Assembly (NCBI GenBank): GCA_023264815.1
Contig: JAHFUZ010000017.1
Coordinates: forward strand, 1 to 64,000
DNA length: 64,000 nucleotides
Origin: Arthrobacter sp.
GTDB lineage: Bacteria > Actinomycetota > Actinomycetes > Actinomycetales > Micrococcaceae
Direction: 5' to 3'
Below the pieces are notes generated by a model. That model was given only the letters and a program-made list of their open reading frames with translations. It was not told where the DNA came from and did not search any database. The first letter of the stretch is position 1, and the number at the start of each line of letters is the position of its first letter. Position numbers and translations under genes: made by a program. Below, in pieces: positions 16,991 to 25,555 of this stretch.

Positions 16991-18154
16991 TCAGCTTCGG
17001 CCGAGGGTCCTGACGCTTCCGACGGCGGTGCGTACGGCTTCGGCCGCCGCGGCCAGGTCAGTGCCGGTCACGGTGGAATCGAAGCTGAACCGCACGGCCG
17101 TCTGTGCCACCTCCGGTTCGAAGCCCATGGCCGTGAGGACCGGCGACGGTGCGTCGGACCCCGCGGCACAGGCGGAGCCGCTGGAGCACACCACGGCCTG
17201 GCGTTCCAGTTCCAGCAGGACGGATTCGCCGCTGGTCCCCGGAAAACAGAACGACGCCACGGACGGCAGCCGGCGGGCGGGGTGGCCGGTGAGGACGGCA
17301 CCCGGAACAGCCGCGAGGACATCCCGGATGAAGCCGTCCCGCAGCACCGTCACCCGGTCAGCGGTCTGCGGCTGCGCTGCCTGGGCCAGGGCCAGGGCCA
17401 GGGCCGTAGCCAGGCCCACGGCACCGGCCACGTTTTCGGTGCCGGACCTGCGGCCGCGCTCCTGGCCACCGCCATGCATCAGCGGTTCAATGCGGGTCCG
17501 GCCGCGGACAAACAACACCCCGCAGCCCTTCGGCGCCCCCAGTTTGTGCCCGGAAATACTCAGGGCGTCCACACCCAGTGCCTTTACATCCAGGGGCAGC
17601 CAACCTGCCGCCTGCACGGCGTCGGTATGGAAGGGGATGCCCCGCGCGCGGGCCAGGCCAGCCAGTTCCGCGACCGGCTGGATGGTGCCCACCTCATTGT
17701 TCGCGTACATGATGCTCACCAGCGCCGTCTCCGGCCGGAGCACGGCGGCGAGCGCCGCGGGCGCCACCAGCCCGGTGCTGTCCACGCGCACCACGTCCAC
17801 GCTGAACCCGTGGAACCGTTCAAGATAACGCGCGGATTCCTCCACTGCGGGATGTTCGACGGCGCTGATCACCACCCGGTTGAGCGCCGGGTCAGCGGCC
17901 TGCCGGGCCAGGGCGATACCCTTGACCGCGAGGTTGTCCGCCTCCGTGCCGCCCGAGGTGAAGGTGAGCTCTCCGGATCGGCAGCCGAGCGCCGTGGCCA
18001 CGGCCGCGCGGGCGTCTGCGAGTGCCGATGCTGCGGCCTCGCCCAGGGTGTGGTGGCTGGACGGGTTGCCGAATTCACCGCTCAGGTACGGCCACATGGC
18101 CTCGAGGACCTCGCGGCGGACGGGCGTGGTGGCGGCGGCATCGAGGAAGATCAT
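16991..18154 (-). CDS. nadS: Cysteine desulfurase dedicated to NadA (NadS-type)
   Basis: 387 residues, a class V PLP enzyme of the NifS/IscS group. PLP-binding Lys 204 is in ISGHKLGAPKG, with the conserved HTDAVQAAG before it. The mobile-loop Cys 329 is in CSSGSACAAG, with a second Cys at 323. It removes sulfur from cysteine to build iron-sulfur clusters. As the last gene of nrtR-nadA-nadB-nadC, seven bases after nadC, it most likely serves the 4Fe-4S cluster of NadA, as described for NadS in Corynebacterium. A general IscS role cannot be excluded from sequence alone. Confidence 0.9.
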   Translation of the reverse strand: MIFLDAAATTPVRREVLEAMWPYLSGEFGNPSSHHTLGEAAASALADARAAVATALGCRSGELTFTSGGTEADNLAVKGIALARQAADPALNRVVISAVEHPAVEESARYLERFHGFSVDVVRVDSTGLVAPAALAAVLRPETALVSIMYANNEVGTIQPVAELAGLARARGIPFHTDAVQAAGWLPLDVKALGVDALSISGHKLGAPKGCGVLFVRGRTRIEPLMHGGGQERGRRSGTENVAGAVGLATALALALAQAAQPQTADRVTVLRDGFIRDVLAAVPGAVLTGHPARRLPSVASFCFPGTSGESVLLELERQAVVCSSGSACAAGSDAPSPVLTAMGFEPEVAQTAVRFSFDSTVTGTDLAAAAEAVRTAVGSVRTLGRS

Positions 18155-18161
18155 GTCCGAG

Positions 18162-19034
18162 TCAGCCGGCCCTCAGTTCGACGTCCAGGCCCAGGTCCAG
18201 TGCGGCGACGCTGTGGGTGAGGCCGCCGATGGAGATGACGTCCACTCCGGTCGCGGCAATCTCCGCGACGGTACCCAGGTTCACGTTGCCGCTGGCTTCC
18301 ACGATGGCCCGGCCGTCAACCTGCTTCACGCCGGCCCGGAGCTCGTCGATGGTGAAGTTGTCCAGCATGATGGTGTCCACCCCGGCAGCGAGGACCGGTT
18401 CGATCTGCTCGGCACTGTCCACTTCCACCTCGAAATGCGTGGTGTGCCCCAGCTGGGCTTTGGCCGCGGCCAGCAAGGCAGTCAACTTGGCGGGATCTCC
18501 CCCGGTCATGACCGCGAGGTGGTTGTCCTTGGCGAGGACGGCGTCGGACAGGCTGTAGCGGTGGTTCGCTCCCCCGCCGCAGCGAACGGCATACCGTTCC
18601 AGGACCCGAAGGCCGGGGGTGGTCTTGCGGGTATCGGTGATGCGGGCTTTGGTGCCGCCCACGAGTTCGACGAATTCGGCCGTCTTGGTGGCAATGGCGC
18701 TCATGCGCTGGACCAGGTTGAGCCCTACGCGTTCTGCGAGCAGTACCGAGCGGGCGCTGCCGGTGACGCGCGCGAGGTGGGTGCCGGCGTCGAACGCTTC
18801 GCCGTCCGCGAGCAGCAGCTCCACCTCCGTCTCCGGGTCCACGAGCTTCATGGCGTCGCGGAACACAGTTCCCCCGCTGAGAACACCGGCCACCCGGGCG
18901 TTGAGCACCGCGGTGGCACGGGCGTCGGCCGGGATCAGCAGCTGGGAGGTGATGTCGCCGCTGGGCGCGTCCTCGGCGAACGCCCTTTCCAGGATGTCCC
19001 GGACGGGTGCTGCGGGGAGGGTCAGGCTAGTCAT
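18162..19034 (-). CDS. nadC: Nicotinate-nucleotide pyrophosphorylase (carboxylating)
   Basis: 290 residues. It converts quinolinate and PRPP to nicotinate mononucleotide, CO2 and pyrophosphate, the third step of NAD synthesis. Active-site motifs are intact: TRKTTPGLR at 135-143, a His-Arg pair at 158-159 in the segment after CGGGAN, and KDNH at 169-172. The C-terminal barrel strands have FEVEVDSAEQ and IMLDNFTIDELR. The start ATG at 19034 overlaps the last eight bases of nadB, so the two are translationally coupled. Confidence 0.97.
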   Translation of the reverse strand: MTSLTLPAAPVRDILERAFAEDAPSGDITSQLLIPADARATAVLNARVAGVLSGGTVFRDAMKLVDPETEVELLLADGEAFDAGTHLARVTGSARSVLLAERVGLNLVQRMSAIATKTAEFVELVGGTKARITDTRKTTPGLRVLERYAVRCGGGANHRYSLSDAVLAKDNHLAVMTGGDPAKLTALLAAAKAQLGHTTHFEVEVDSAEQIEPVLAAGVDTIMLDNFTIDELRAGVKQVDGRAIVEASGNVNLGTVAEIAATGVDVISIGGLTHSVAALDLGLDVELRAG

Positions 19035-20721
19035 GGACGAGGCTCGCTTTCCGGCTCATGGTGTAACGCTGGTCAAAAGGTTCGACGGCGGCAGCCCGCG
19101 TCCTGCTGTCGCTGCGGTGATGCGCGCCGAGGGATTCCCGCCGCTCCTGGGCGGCGTGCACAAGCAGTTGCGCGGCCAGCAGGAGGTTGGCGTCCTCGTG
19201 CTCGCGGGCCTCCAGTGAATCCGGCGCGTGCAGGGGAACAACACCGGCAGCCCACGCCCCCAGAGCAACCGATGCCTCCCGCAACAGGGCCCCATCCCGG
19301 ATCACCCCGGCATGAGCGGTCATCACACGCCGAAGCGCCTTCCGGGAAAAGGCCCCGGGAGTGGCAAGGTTTGTCTCCACCGGCCCGGGCGCCGGCACCG
19401 TTTCAAACTGCCAAGGCCCGGAGACAGCACGCGGAGCGTCGGTGTCGCGCGGTGAGCCGGCCAGGAACGCCTCCACGGCCCGGCGTCCAAAGACAAGTCC
19501 CTCGAGCAACGAGTTGCTGGCCAGACGGTTGGCGCCCTGGACGCCGGTGCAGGCGACCTCGCCAGCAGCCAGCAGGCCGGGCACGGACGTTCGCCCCTGG
19601 AGGTCGGTGACAACCCCGCCCATCCAGTAGTGCGCCGCCGGGGCGACGGGGACAAGTTCGCGGGTCCAGTCGATTCCGGCTGCGCGGGTGCCGGCGGTGA
19701 TGGTGGGGAACCGTTTGGCCAGGAAGCCCTGGCCCCGGCTGGCCTCAAGGCCGCGGGCGTCAAGGAAGACGTGCCCGTTGGGGTCGCCGAGGGCGGCCAG
19801 GTGCAGGTAGATGCACCGGGAGACGACGTCCCGGGGTGCCAGTTCGGCGTCGGGATGGTAGCGGGGCATAAAGCGTTCGCCGTTGACGTCCACCAGGATG
19901 GCGCCTTCGCCGCGGACGGCTTCGGAGATCAGAAGGGGCTCGGCAGTGCTGCCCGCTTCCCGGGCTCCGGCGGGCGGGACCATGCACGTGGGGTGGAACT
20001 GGAAGAACTCGAGGTCGGCCACGGCGGCACCCGCGCGCCAGGCCAGGGCCAGCCCGTCGGCGGTGGCGACTGCAGGGTTGGTGGTCTGGGCGAACAGCTG
20101 GCCTGCTCCCCCCGTGGCCAGCAGGACGGCATCGCCGTGGACACCGAATTCGCCGCCGTTATGCAGGAAGTTGACACCGCTCACGCGGCCGCCGCCCTGC
20201 AGGACAGACGTCACCTGGGCGTGCCCGATGACCTGGATCCGTCCGGCCTCCTGGACCTCCAGGACGGCGCGGATCAGGGCACGCGCCACGCCTGCGCCGG
20301 TGGCATCGCCGCCGGCGTGCAGGATCCGCGGCGCCGAGTGGGCGGCCTCAAGCCCCAGGGCGGGGTCGCCGTCCTCGTCCAGGTCGAACCGCACGCCGAA
20401 GCGCTGGAGACCGGCGATGTCCAGTCGCGCTTCGGTGCAGAGCACCCGGACGGCGTCCTCATTGCAGTGCCCCGCCCCGGCCTTGAGCGTGTCCGCGATG
20501 TGCGCGGCCACGGTGTCCCCGGGCGCCGGCTCGTCCAGCACGGCCGAAATGCCGCCCTGGGCGAAGTACGTGTTGCTGTCCGCGAGCGCACCTTTGGTCA
20601 GCAGCACCACCTCGGTGCCGGCCTCGGCAGCGAGCAGCGCGGCGTAGAGTCCGGCAATGCCGCTGCCGACGACGATCAGCCGCCGGGGCTGGGGGGCGCC
20701 GGCTGGGCTCTGTGCTGTCAT
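19027..20721 (-). CDS. nadB: L-aspartate oxidase
   Basis: 564 residues. The FAD enzyme oxidises aspartate to iminoaspartate, the first step of the pathway, and hands it to NadA. The FAD motif GSGIAGLYAALLAAEAG starts at 19. QFHPT, a substrate-site motif of the succinate dehydrogenase/aspartate oxidase family, is at 241-245. The C-terminal helical domain carries GLLAAGEVACTGVQGANRLA. The frame is open up to 20793, but ATG 20721 gives the normal N-terminus and leaves 25 bases after nadA. The tail runs eight bases into nadC. Confidence 0.97.
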   Translation of the reverse strand: MTAQSPAGAPQPRRLIVVGSGIAGLYAALLAAEAGTEVVLLTKGALADSNTYFAQGGISAVLDEPAPGDTVAAHIADTLKAGAGHCNEDAVRVLCTEARLDIAGLQRFGVRFDLDEDGDPALGLEAAHSAPRILHAGGDATGAGVARALIRAVLEVQEAGRIQVIGHAQVTSVLQGGGRVSGVNFLHNGGEFGVHGDAVLLATGGAGQLFAQTTNPAVATADGLALAWRAGAAVADLEFFQFHPTCMVPPAGAREAGSTAEPLLISEAVRGEGAILVDVNGERFMPRYHPDAELAPRDVVSRCIYLHLAALGDPNGHVFLDARGLEASRGQGFLAKRFPTITAGTRAAGIDWTRELVPVAPAAHYWMGGVVTDLQGRTSVPGLLAAGEVACTGVQGANRLASNSLLEGLVFGRRAVEAFLAGSPRDTDAPRAVSGPWQFETVPAPGPVETNLATPGAFSRKALRRVMTAHAGVIRDGALLREASVALGAWAAGVVPLHAPDSLEAREHEDANLLLAAQLLVHAAQERRESLGAHHRSDSRTRAAAVEPFDQRYTMSRKASLVHD

Positions 20722-20746
20722 GACAGGCTCGATTCCGTTGACGGTC

Positions 20747-22069
20747 CTACAGGGGGCGCGCCGCGAGCATACGCTCGAGGGCGGTCTTGGCATCGTTCTG
20801 GACAGTTTCCGCCACCGTGATGCGGTTGACGATGCGGCCTTCGACGAGCTCTTCCAGGACCCAGGCGAGGTAGCCGGGGTGGATCCGGTACATGGTGGAG
20901 CACGGGCAGATCACCGGATCCAGGCAGAAGATGGTGTGCTGCGGGTACTCGGCGGCGAGCCGGTTCACCATGTTGATCTCGGTGCCGATCGCGAAGGTGG
21001 TGGGCTCAGTGGCCGCCGCGATGGCTTTCTTGATGAAGTCGGTGGAGCCGGCGGAATCCGCTGCGTCCACGACCTCCATGGGGCATTCGGGGTGCACGAT
21101 CACGTTGACGCCGGGGAACTCAGCCCGGGCCTTTTCGATCTGGCCCACGTTGAAGCGCTTGTGGACCGAGCAAAAGCCGTGCCACAGGATCACCCGGGAG
21201 TCGAGCAGTGTCTGTTCGTCATTGCCGCCCAGTTCCTTGCGCGGGTTCCACATGGGCATCTGCTCCAGGGGAACACCCATGGCCTTGGCGGTATTGCGGC
21301 CCAGGTGCTGGTCCGGGAAGAACAGCACGCGCTGGCCCCGCTCAAAGGCCCACTCCAGGACCACCTTCGCGTTGGAGGAGGTGCAGACGATCCCGCCGTT
21401 GCGGCCGCAGAACGCCTTCAGGGCTGCGGAGGAGTTCATGTAGGTGACCGGAATGACCGGGACGCGTCCGGCGTCGTCCTTTTCCGTGCCGAAGATCTCC
21501 TCGAGCTGTTCCCAGCAATCCTCCACGGAGTCCGTGTCCGCCATGTCCGCCATGGAGCAGCCGGCGGCGAGGTTGGGCAGGATGACAGCCTGCTCCGGCG
21601 TGGAGAGGATGTCCGCGGTCTCGGCCATGAAGTGCACGCCGCAGAAGATGATCGCTTCGGCGTCGGGCCGGGTGAGGGCGGCGTTGGCCAGCTGGAATGA
21701 GTCGCCCACGAAGTCTGCGTACTGGATGACCTCGTCCCGCTGGTAGAAGTGCCCCAGGATCACAGCCCGGTCCCCGAGCTTTTCCTTGGCAGCACGGATG
21801 CGCGCGTCCAGCTCCGCGTCACTGGCGAGCTTGTACTCCGCCGGGAGCTGGCCCTGGCGCGGGGTTGCGGCCGGGGCGATGTCCGCGCTGGAGGCGCCGG
21901 GTCCGTAGGCCGGAACGCCGGCGAGCGCCTCGGCGAGGTCATACTCCCACGGCCCCTTGGCCAGGGCCGGGCTGCAGGTGCCGCCAGTTTCGCCCGCAGC
22001 CGCACGTCCTGCCGCGCTTTCGGCCTGTTCGCGCGTGATCAGCTGGATTGCTGTATTGACGCTGCTCAT
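20747..22069 (-). CDS. nadA: Quinolinate synthase A
   Basis: 440 residues. It condenses iminoaspartate with dihydroxyacetone phosphate to quinolinate using an oxygen-sensitive 4Fe-4S cluster. Three conserved cysteine sites are visible: Cys 143 in IFCGVHFMAET, Cys 229 in GIVCTSSNAK and the Cys 388/Cys 390 pair in DPVICPCSTM. HPECPMEV and ILGHFYQRDEV are also typical. The first 75 residues form a less conserved extension found in actinobacterial NadA. The start ATG overlaps the nrtR stop by four bases and has AGGAG upstream. Confidence 0.97.
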   Translation of the reverse strand: MSSVNTAIQLITREQAESAAGRAAAGETGGTCSPALAKGPWEYDLAEALAGVPAYGPGASSADIAPAATPRQGQLPAEYKLASDAELDARIRAAKEKLGDRAVILGHFYQRDEVIQYADFVGDSFQLANAALTRPDAEAIIFCGVHFMAETADILSTPEQAVILPNLAAGCSMADMADTDSVEDCWEQLEEIFGTEKDDAGRVPVIPVTYMNSSAALKAFCGRNGGIVCTSSNAKVVLEWAFERGQRVLFFPDQHLGRNTAKAMGVPLEQMPMWNPRKELGGNDEQTLLDSRVILWHGFCSVHKRFNVGQIEKARAEFPGVNVIVHPECPMEVVDAADSAGSTDFIKKAIAAATEPTTFAIGTEINMVNRLAAEYPQHTIFCLDPVICPCSTMYRIHPGYLAWVLEELVEGRIVNRITVAETVQNDAKTALERMLAARPL

Positions 22070-22776
22070 GGTTTGCTCCTGTTATCGGGGTCGAGGCCGG
22101 GCCGGCCGGTGTAGCGGTAGAGGCGGGGCGGGCGGTGTTTACCGCCCTGGAGGTATTCGCCGGTCTCTTCGATTTCCGGCGTGGATTTGAGCTGGCGGCG
22201 GAAGTTGGCCGGATCCAGTCTGGTGTCCAGGACGGCTTCGTAGACTTCCCGCACCTGGGCGAGCGTGAAGTATTCACCGAGGAAGTGGTAGGCCACCGAA
22301 CCGTAGGCCAGCTTGTTCCGCAGGCGCCAGAGCGCGTAGTCGACGATCGCGTTGTGGTCGAAGGCCAGGTCCCCCAGCCTGTCGGCACGGAACCACTTCA
22401 CGTTTTCGGATTCGTCGGCCAGGGCAGCCTCGGTGGGCTGGACCAGGGCCCAGTAGACAATCGAGACCACCCGCTGGCTGGGTGAACGGTGCAGGCCGCC
22501 GAAAGCGTAGAGCTGTTCGAGGTAGCTCGGTGCGAGGCCGGTGGTTTCCCGGAGGTTCCGCGATGCCGCATCCTGGAGCGACTCGCTGTGCGTCAGCGGT
22601 CCGCCGGGCAAGGCCCACAGGCCTTTGAACGGCTCCCTGATTCTGCGGACCAATGGGATCCAGAGGGTGGGGCGACCGGAAGACTCGCTGGGCCGCAGGG
22701 CAAAGATGACAGTGGAAATGGCCAGTGACGGGGCGGCGACGGCGCGTTCGGAAACGTTGGCTGAACCCATGTACAT
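22066..22776 (-). CDS. nrtR: Nudix-related transcriptional repressor of NAD synthesis
   Basis: 236 residues. Residues about 10-140 are a Nudix fold and about 145-225 a winged helix (AYHFLGEYFTLAQVREVYEA, then ANFRRQLKSTPEIEETGEYL), the two-part plan of NrtR/NdnR. The Nudix box is G59-x5-E65-x7 followed by RNLRETTGL instead of REUxEExGU: two catalytic acids are Asn 74 and Thr 78, so hydrolysis is unlikely and ligand sensing (ADP-ribose or NAD in known NrtRs) is expected. AAAGGTGG supports ATG 22776; an in-frame GTG at 22785 is the alternative. It heads the nad operon, overlaps nadA by four bases and should bind the palindrome at 22834-22848. In Corynebacterium the equivalent is NdnR. Confidence 0.9.
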   Translation of the reverse strand: MYMGSANVSERAVAAPSLAISTVIFALRPSESSGRPTLWIPLVRRIREPFKGLWALPGGPLTHSESLQDAASRNLRETTGLAPSYLEQLYAFGGLHRSPSQRVVSIVYWALVQPTEAALADESENVKWFRADRLGDLAFDHNAIVDYALWRLRNKLAYGSVAYHFLGEYFTLAQVREVYEAVLDTRLDPANFRRQLKSTPEIEETGEYLQGGKHRPPRLYRYTGRPGLDPDNRSKP

Positions 22777-22833
22777 CAGCGCCACCTTTCTGCTGCTTCG
22801 TTGCGCTTGCGCGGGCCTCAGGCCGGCTAGTTA

Positions 22834-22848
22834 TAGTCATTTTGACTA
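22834..22848. promoter_or_regulatory. NrtR operator of the nad operon
   Basis: TAGTCA-TTT-TGACTA is a perfect 6-bp palindrome with a three-base spacer, 58 bases before nrtR. The flanks (TTA before, GAA after) extend the AT-rich box, giving about 21 bases in total, the size of known NrtR/NdnR sites. On the minus strand TATAAC, a possible -10 for nrtR, overlaps one half site, so a bound repressor would block it. Confidence 0.75.
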
Positions 22849-23014
22849 GAACTGATTCTACGGCCACTTTCCTGCGATTCAAAATGTTTCGGCGGCCGGA
22901 CCCGGCAGGGCGCCCGCGCGCCCTCACAGTCCCGGTGCCACGGAAGCGCGGCCGAGGCGGTAAGTTCAAGTGGTCCCTTTCGGGGGCGGTCCCTACCCAA
23001 GAAGGTTCACAGGC

Positions 23015-24394
23015 ATGACATCGAAGTCCAGCGCGGTGCGCAGGCAATCCCACCTCGGCCACAGCATGAAACCCCGGCAGCTCACCATGATGGGGCTCGG
23101 CAGTGCCATTGGCGCCGGCCTCTTCCTGGGTTCAGGCGCCGGCGTTCAGGCTGCCGGACCCGCAGTGCTGGTGTCCTATCTCGTGGCCGGCACACTCATC
23201 ATCCTGGTGATGTGGGCACTGGGTGAGATGACCGCGGCGAACCCCACCAGCGGCGCCTTCTCCGTCTACGCCGAGCGCGCCCTGGGAAAAACCGCGGGGG
23301 CAACGGTGGGCTGGCTGTGGTGGCTCCAGCTGGTGGTGGTCATCGCCGCTGAAGCCCTCGGCGCCGCCGGCCTGTTGTTCACTGTGTGGCCGGTAATTCC
23401 GGTCTGGGCGCTGGCGCTGGTCTTCATGGTGGTGTTTACCGCCATCAACCTCACCGGCGTCAGGAACTTCGGCGAGTTCGAATTCTGGTTCGCCATCCTC
23501 AAGGTCCTCGCCATCGTCCTGTTCCTCGCCGTCGGCGCCGCGCTGCTGCTCGGCATCCTGCCGGACGTCGCCTCCCCCGGACTGGCCAACATCACCACCG
23601 ACTTCGCCCCCGCCGGACTGGGCGGAATCGCCACCGCACTGTTCGTCGTGATCTTCGCGTTCGGCGGGACCGAGATCGTCGCTGTAGCCGCCGCGGAAAC
23701 CGAAGACCCCGAACACAGCGTGGGCCGGGCTGTCCGGACCGTGCTGTGGCGCATCCTGGTCTTCTACATTGGATCGGTTTTTGTCATCGCGGCCGTGCTG
23801 CCCGTCAGCTCCGATGACCTCGCTTCTCCCTTCGCCGGCGTCCTCGACGCGGCCCGGATCCCGGGTGCCGGCACGGCAATCACCCTGGTGGCCGTCGTCG
23901 CGCTTCTCTCCGCGCTGAACGCGAACCTCTATGGCGCATCCCGCATGGTGTACTCGCTCTCCGAACGCGGCGAGGCACCCCGCTTCCTGTCGCGCCTGAG
24001 CGGCGCCAGCGTGCCCATGATTGCCGTTGGTGTGTCCGTGGCGTTCGGTTTCTTCGCCACCGTCCTGGAACTGCTCTTCCCTGACCGGATCCTGCCGGCG
24101 CTGTTCCAGCTGGTTGGGTCCACGTGCCTGGTCGTGTGGGGCACCGCCCTCGTGTCACAACTGATCCTGCGCCGCAGGGCAGACCGGGCCGGGGCTGAAC
24201 TGCCGCTGCGGATGAAAGGCTTCCCCGGTCTTACGGTCTTTGGCCTGGTCCTGCTCGCGCTGATTTTCGCTGTTGGCTTCAGCGCCGAAAGCAGCCGTAT
24301 CCAGCTGCTGAGTACCTTCGCCCTGGTGGCGTGCCTCGCTGCTGCCTGCTGGCTCGGTGCGCGGCTGGCCGTCCGCGGACACCAGCCCGGGTAA
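23015..24394 (+). CDS. Amino-acid permease (APC superfamily, AAT type)
   Basis: 459 residues with 12 predicted membrane helices. The N-terminus RQLTMMGLGSAIGAGLFLGS is the unwound first helix that binds the amino group in the AAT family (GabP, LysP, AroP). ALGEMTAANPTSGAFSVYAE in the second and third helices and GTEIVAVAAAETEDPEHSV after the sixth are also typical. It imports an amino acid with protons; which one is not readable, though overall similarity to GABA/proline-type carriers seems likely. ATG 23015 has GAAGG at 23001-23005. The nearby NrtR operator lies 170 bases upstream; there is no evidence that it acts on this gene. Confidence 0.9.
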   Translation: MTSKSSAVRRQSHLGHSMKPRQLTMMGLGSAIGAGLFLGSGAGVQAAGPAVLVSYLVAGTLIILVMWALGEMTAANPTSGAFSVYAERALGKTAGATVGWLWWLQLVVVIAAEALGAAGLLFTVWPVIPVWALALVFMVVFTAINLTGVRNFGEFEFWFAILKVLAIVLFLAVGAALLLGILPDVASPGLANITTDFAPAGLGGIATALFVVIFAFGGTEIVAVAAAETEDPEHSVGRAVRTVLWRILVFYIGSVFVIAAVLPVSSDDLASPFAGVLDAARIPGAGTAITLVAVVALLSALNANLYGASRMVYSLSERGEAPRFLSRLSGASVPMIAVGVSVAFGFFATVLELLFPDRILPALFQLVGSTCLVVWGTALVSQLILRRRADRAGAELPLRMKGFPGLTVFGLVLLALIFAVGFSAESSRIQLLSTFALVACLAAACWLGARLAVRGHQPG

Positions 24395-24397
24395 GAA

Positions 24398-24439
24398 GCG
24401 CCAACTGTCGTTTTGCGGGGTCAAAATGACTGTTGGCGC
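24398..24439. repeat. Large intergenic palindrome (terminator or dispersed repeat)
   Basis: GCGCCAACTGTCGTTTTG at 24398-24415 is mirrored at 24422-24439 with two mismatches in 18, around loop CGGGGT. It starts three bases after the permease stop. Internal T-rich and A-rich arms give a folded transcript in either direction. It may be a terminator or one copy of a dispersed palindromic element. Confidence 0.65.
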
Positions 24440-24573
24440 CACCCAGTTATGGGAGTGGGCGACGTGGAACGGCCGGTGAACCCGCCGGTCCGCCGACGGG
24501 TAAAGTGGTGCGAGGATGACGCACAGACGCGCCGGGTCCCCCTGAGCGCCGAACTTTGACGAGGACTGACACT

Positions 24574-25401
24574 ATGAGCGGCAGGCACACCGGCGAAATG
24601 CATTCACACACTGTTGAAGGCACCGACCCCCAGCTGTACGTGGAGGTGCATGATCCTGCCACCGATGCCGGGCTCCGGCCCGTGCTGCTCATCCACGGGT
24701 TCTCCTCTTCGAGCAAGCTGAACTGGGAAGACACCGGGTGGCTGGCAGCCCTGCACGAGGCCGGACGCCGGGTGATCACCGTTGACCTCCCCGGACACGG
24801 GCGCAGCGGCGCCCCCGAGGACCTGGATTCCTATACTCCGAGCCGGATCCGCGCGGACCTGCTGCAGATAGCGTTCGACGCCGGTGTACGGCCTGTGCAC
24901 GACGGTGACCCCGCCAGCGGGGTTGATGTAGTGGGCTATTCGCTGGGTTCCCGGCTGGCCTGGGAGTTCGGCGCCACCCAGCCCGAACTTGTCCACCGGA
25001 TGGTCCTGGGCGGACCCAACATCGCCGATCCGCTGGCCGAGTTCGATCTTGTCGCGGCCCAGCGTTATCTCGCCGACGGGACGCCGATTGCGGACGAGTC
25101 CACGGCCGGGCTGCTGAAGATGGCCATGCTGCTGCCCAGCAACAACATTTTCGCGCTCCTCTCGCTCATTGAAGCGATCAAGGCCGAACCGTTCGATCCC
25201 GCCGAGGCCGTGCCGCACATGCCCATGCTGCTGGTTGCAGGCGACAAGGATGAACGCGCCACCACCATGTCCCAGCTTGCCGAGCTGGGCATCCGGGCGG
25301 GGTCCATGGCGGAACAGCTGGTGCTCCCGGGCCGCAACCACACCAATGCCATCACCAGCCGGGGATTCAAACAGGGAGCCATCGCGTTCCTGGGTGTCTA
25401 A
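24574..25401 (+). CDS. Alpha/beta-fold hydrolase
   Basis: 275 residues. The oxyanion region is LLIHGFSSSSKLNWEDTG, followed by ITVDLPGHGRSGAPED. The nucleophile is Ser 123 in VVGYSLGSRLAW, the acid Asp 224 in LLVAGDKDE and the base His 256 in PGRNHTNAI, a full triad. It is cytoplasmic and could be an esterase or C-C hydrolase; the substrate is unknown. ATG 24574 has GAGG at 24561-24564; the TTG at 24556 in the same frame is rejected. A TAAAGT -10-like element lies at 24501-24506. Confidence 0.87.
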   Translation: MSGRHTGEMHSHTVEGTDPQLYVEVHDPATDAGLRPVLLIHGFSSSSKLNWEDTGWLAALHEAGRRVITVDLPGHGRSGAPEDLDSYTPSRIRADLLQIAFDAGVRPVHDGDPASGVDVVGYSLGSRLAWEFGATQPELVHRMVLGGPNIADPLAEFDLVAAQRYLADGTPIADESTAGLLKMAMLLPSNNIFALLSLIEAIKAEPFDPAEAVPHMPMLLVAGDKDERATTMSQLAELGIRAGSMAEQLVLPGRNHTNAITSRGFKQGAIAFLGV

Positions 25402-25555
25402 AAGGGTCGCTCGACGATGACCTGGGTGCCTTCACTTCCGGGTTACCGGGGCCGTCACGGCCTCCCTGTTCTGACCTCGGGGAGTTGGGAAGCGGGTCCC
25501 GGCACGCCTGCAGAAGGTAGGCTGGGTAGCGGGGGAACACGCAGGAGAGAGGCCC

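Noticed and set aside
17880..20820. Long plus-strand frames (576 and 396 codons) opposite nadS, nadC and nadB
   Set aside because: The minus-strand genes carry full catalytic motifs. The plus-strand translations are low-complexity Gly/Arg/Pro-rich sequence.
24420..24430. GTCA-AAA-TGAC as a second NrtR operator
   Set aside because: It is part of the larger 24398-24439 hairpin, lies after a stop codon rather than before a gene, and lacks the outer TA bases of the nad operator.
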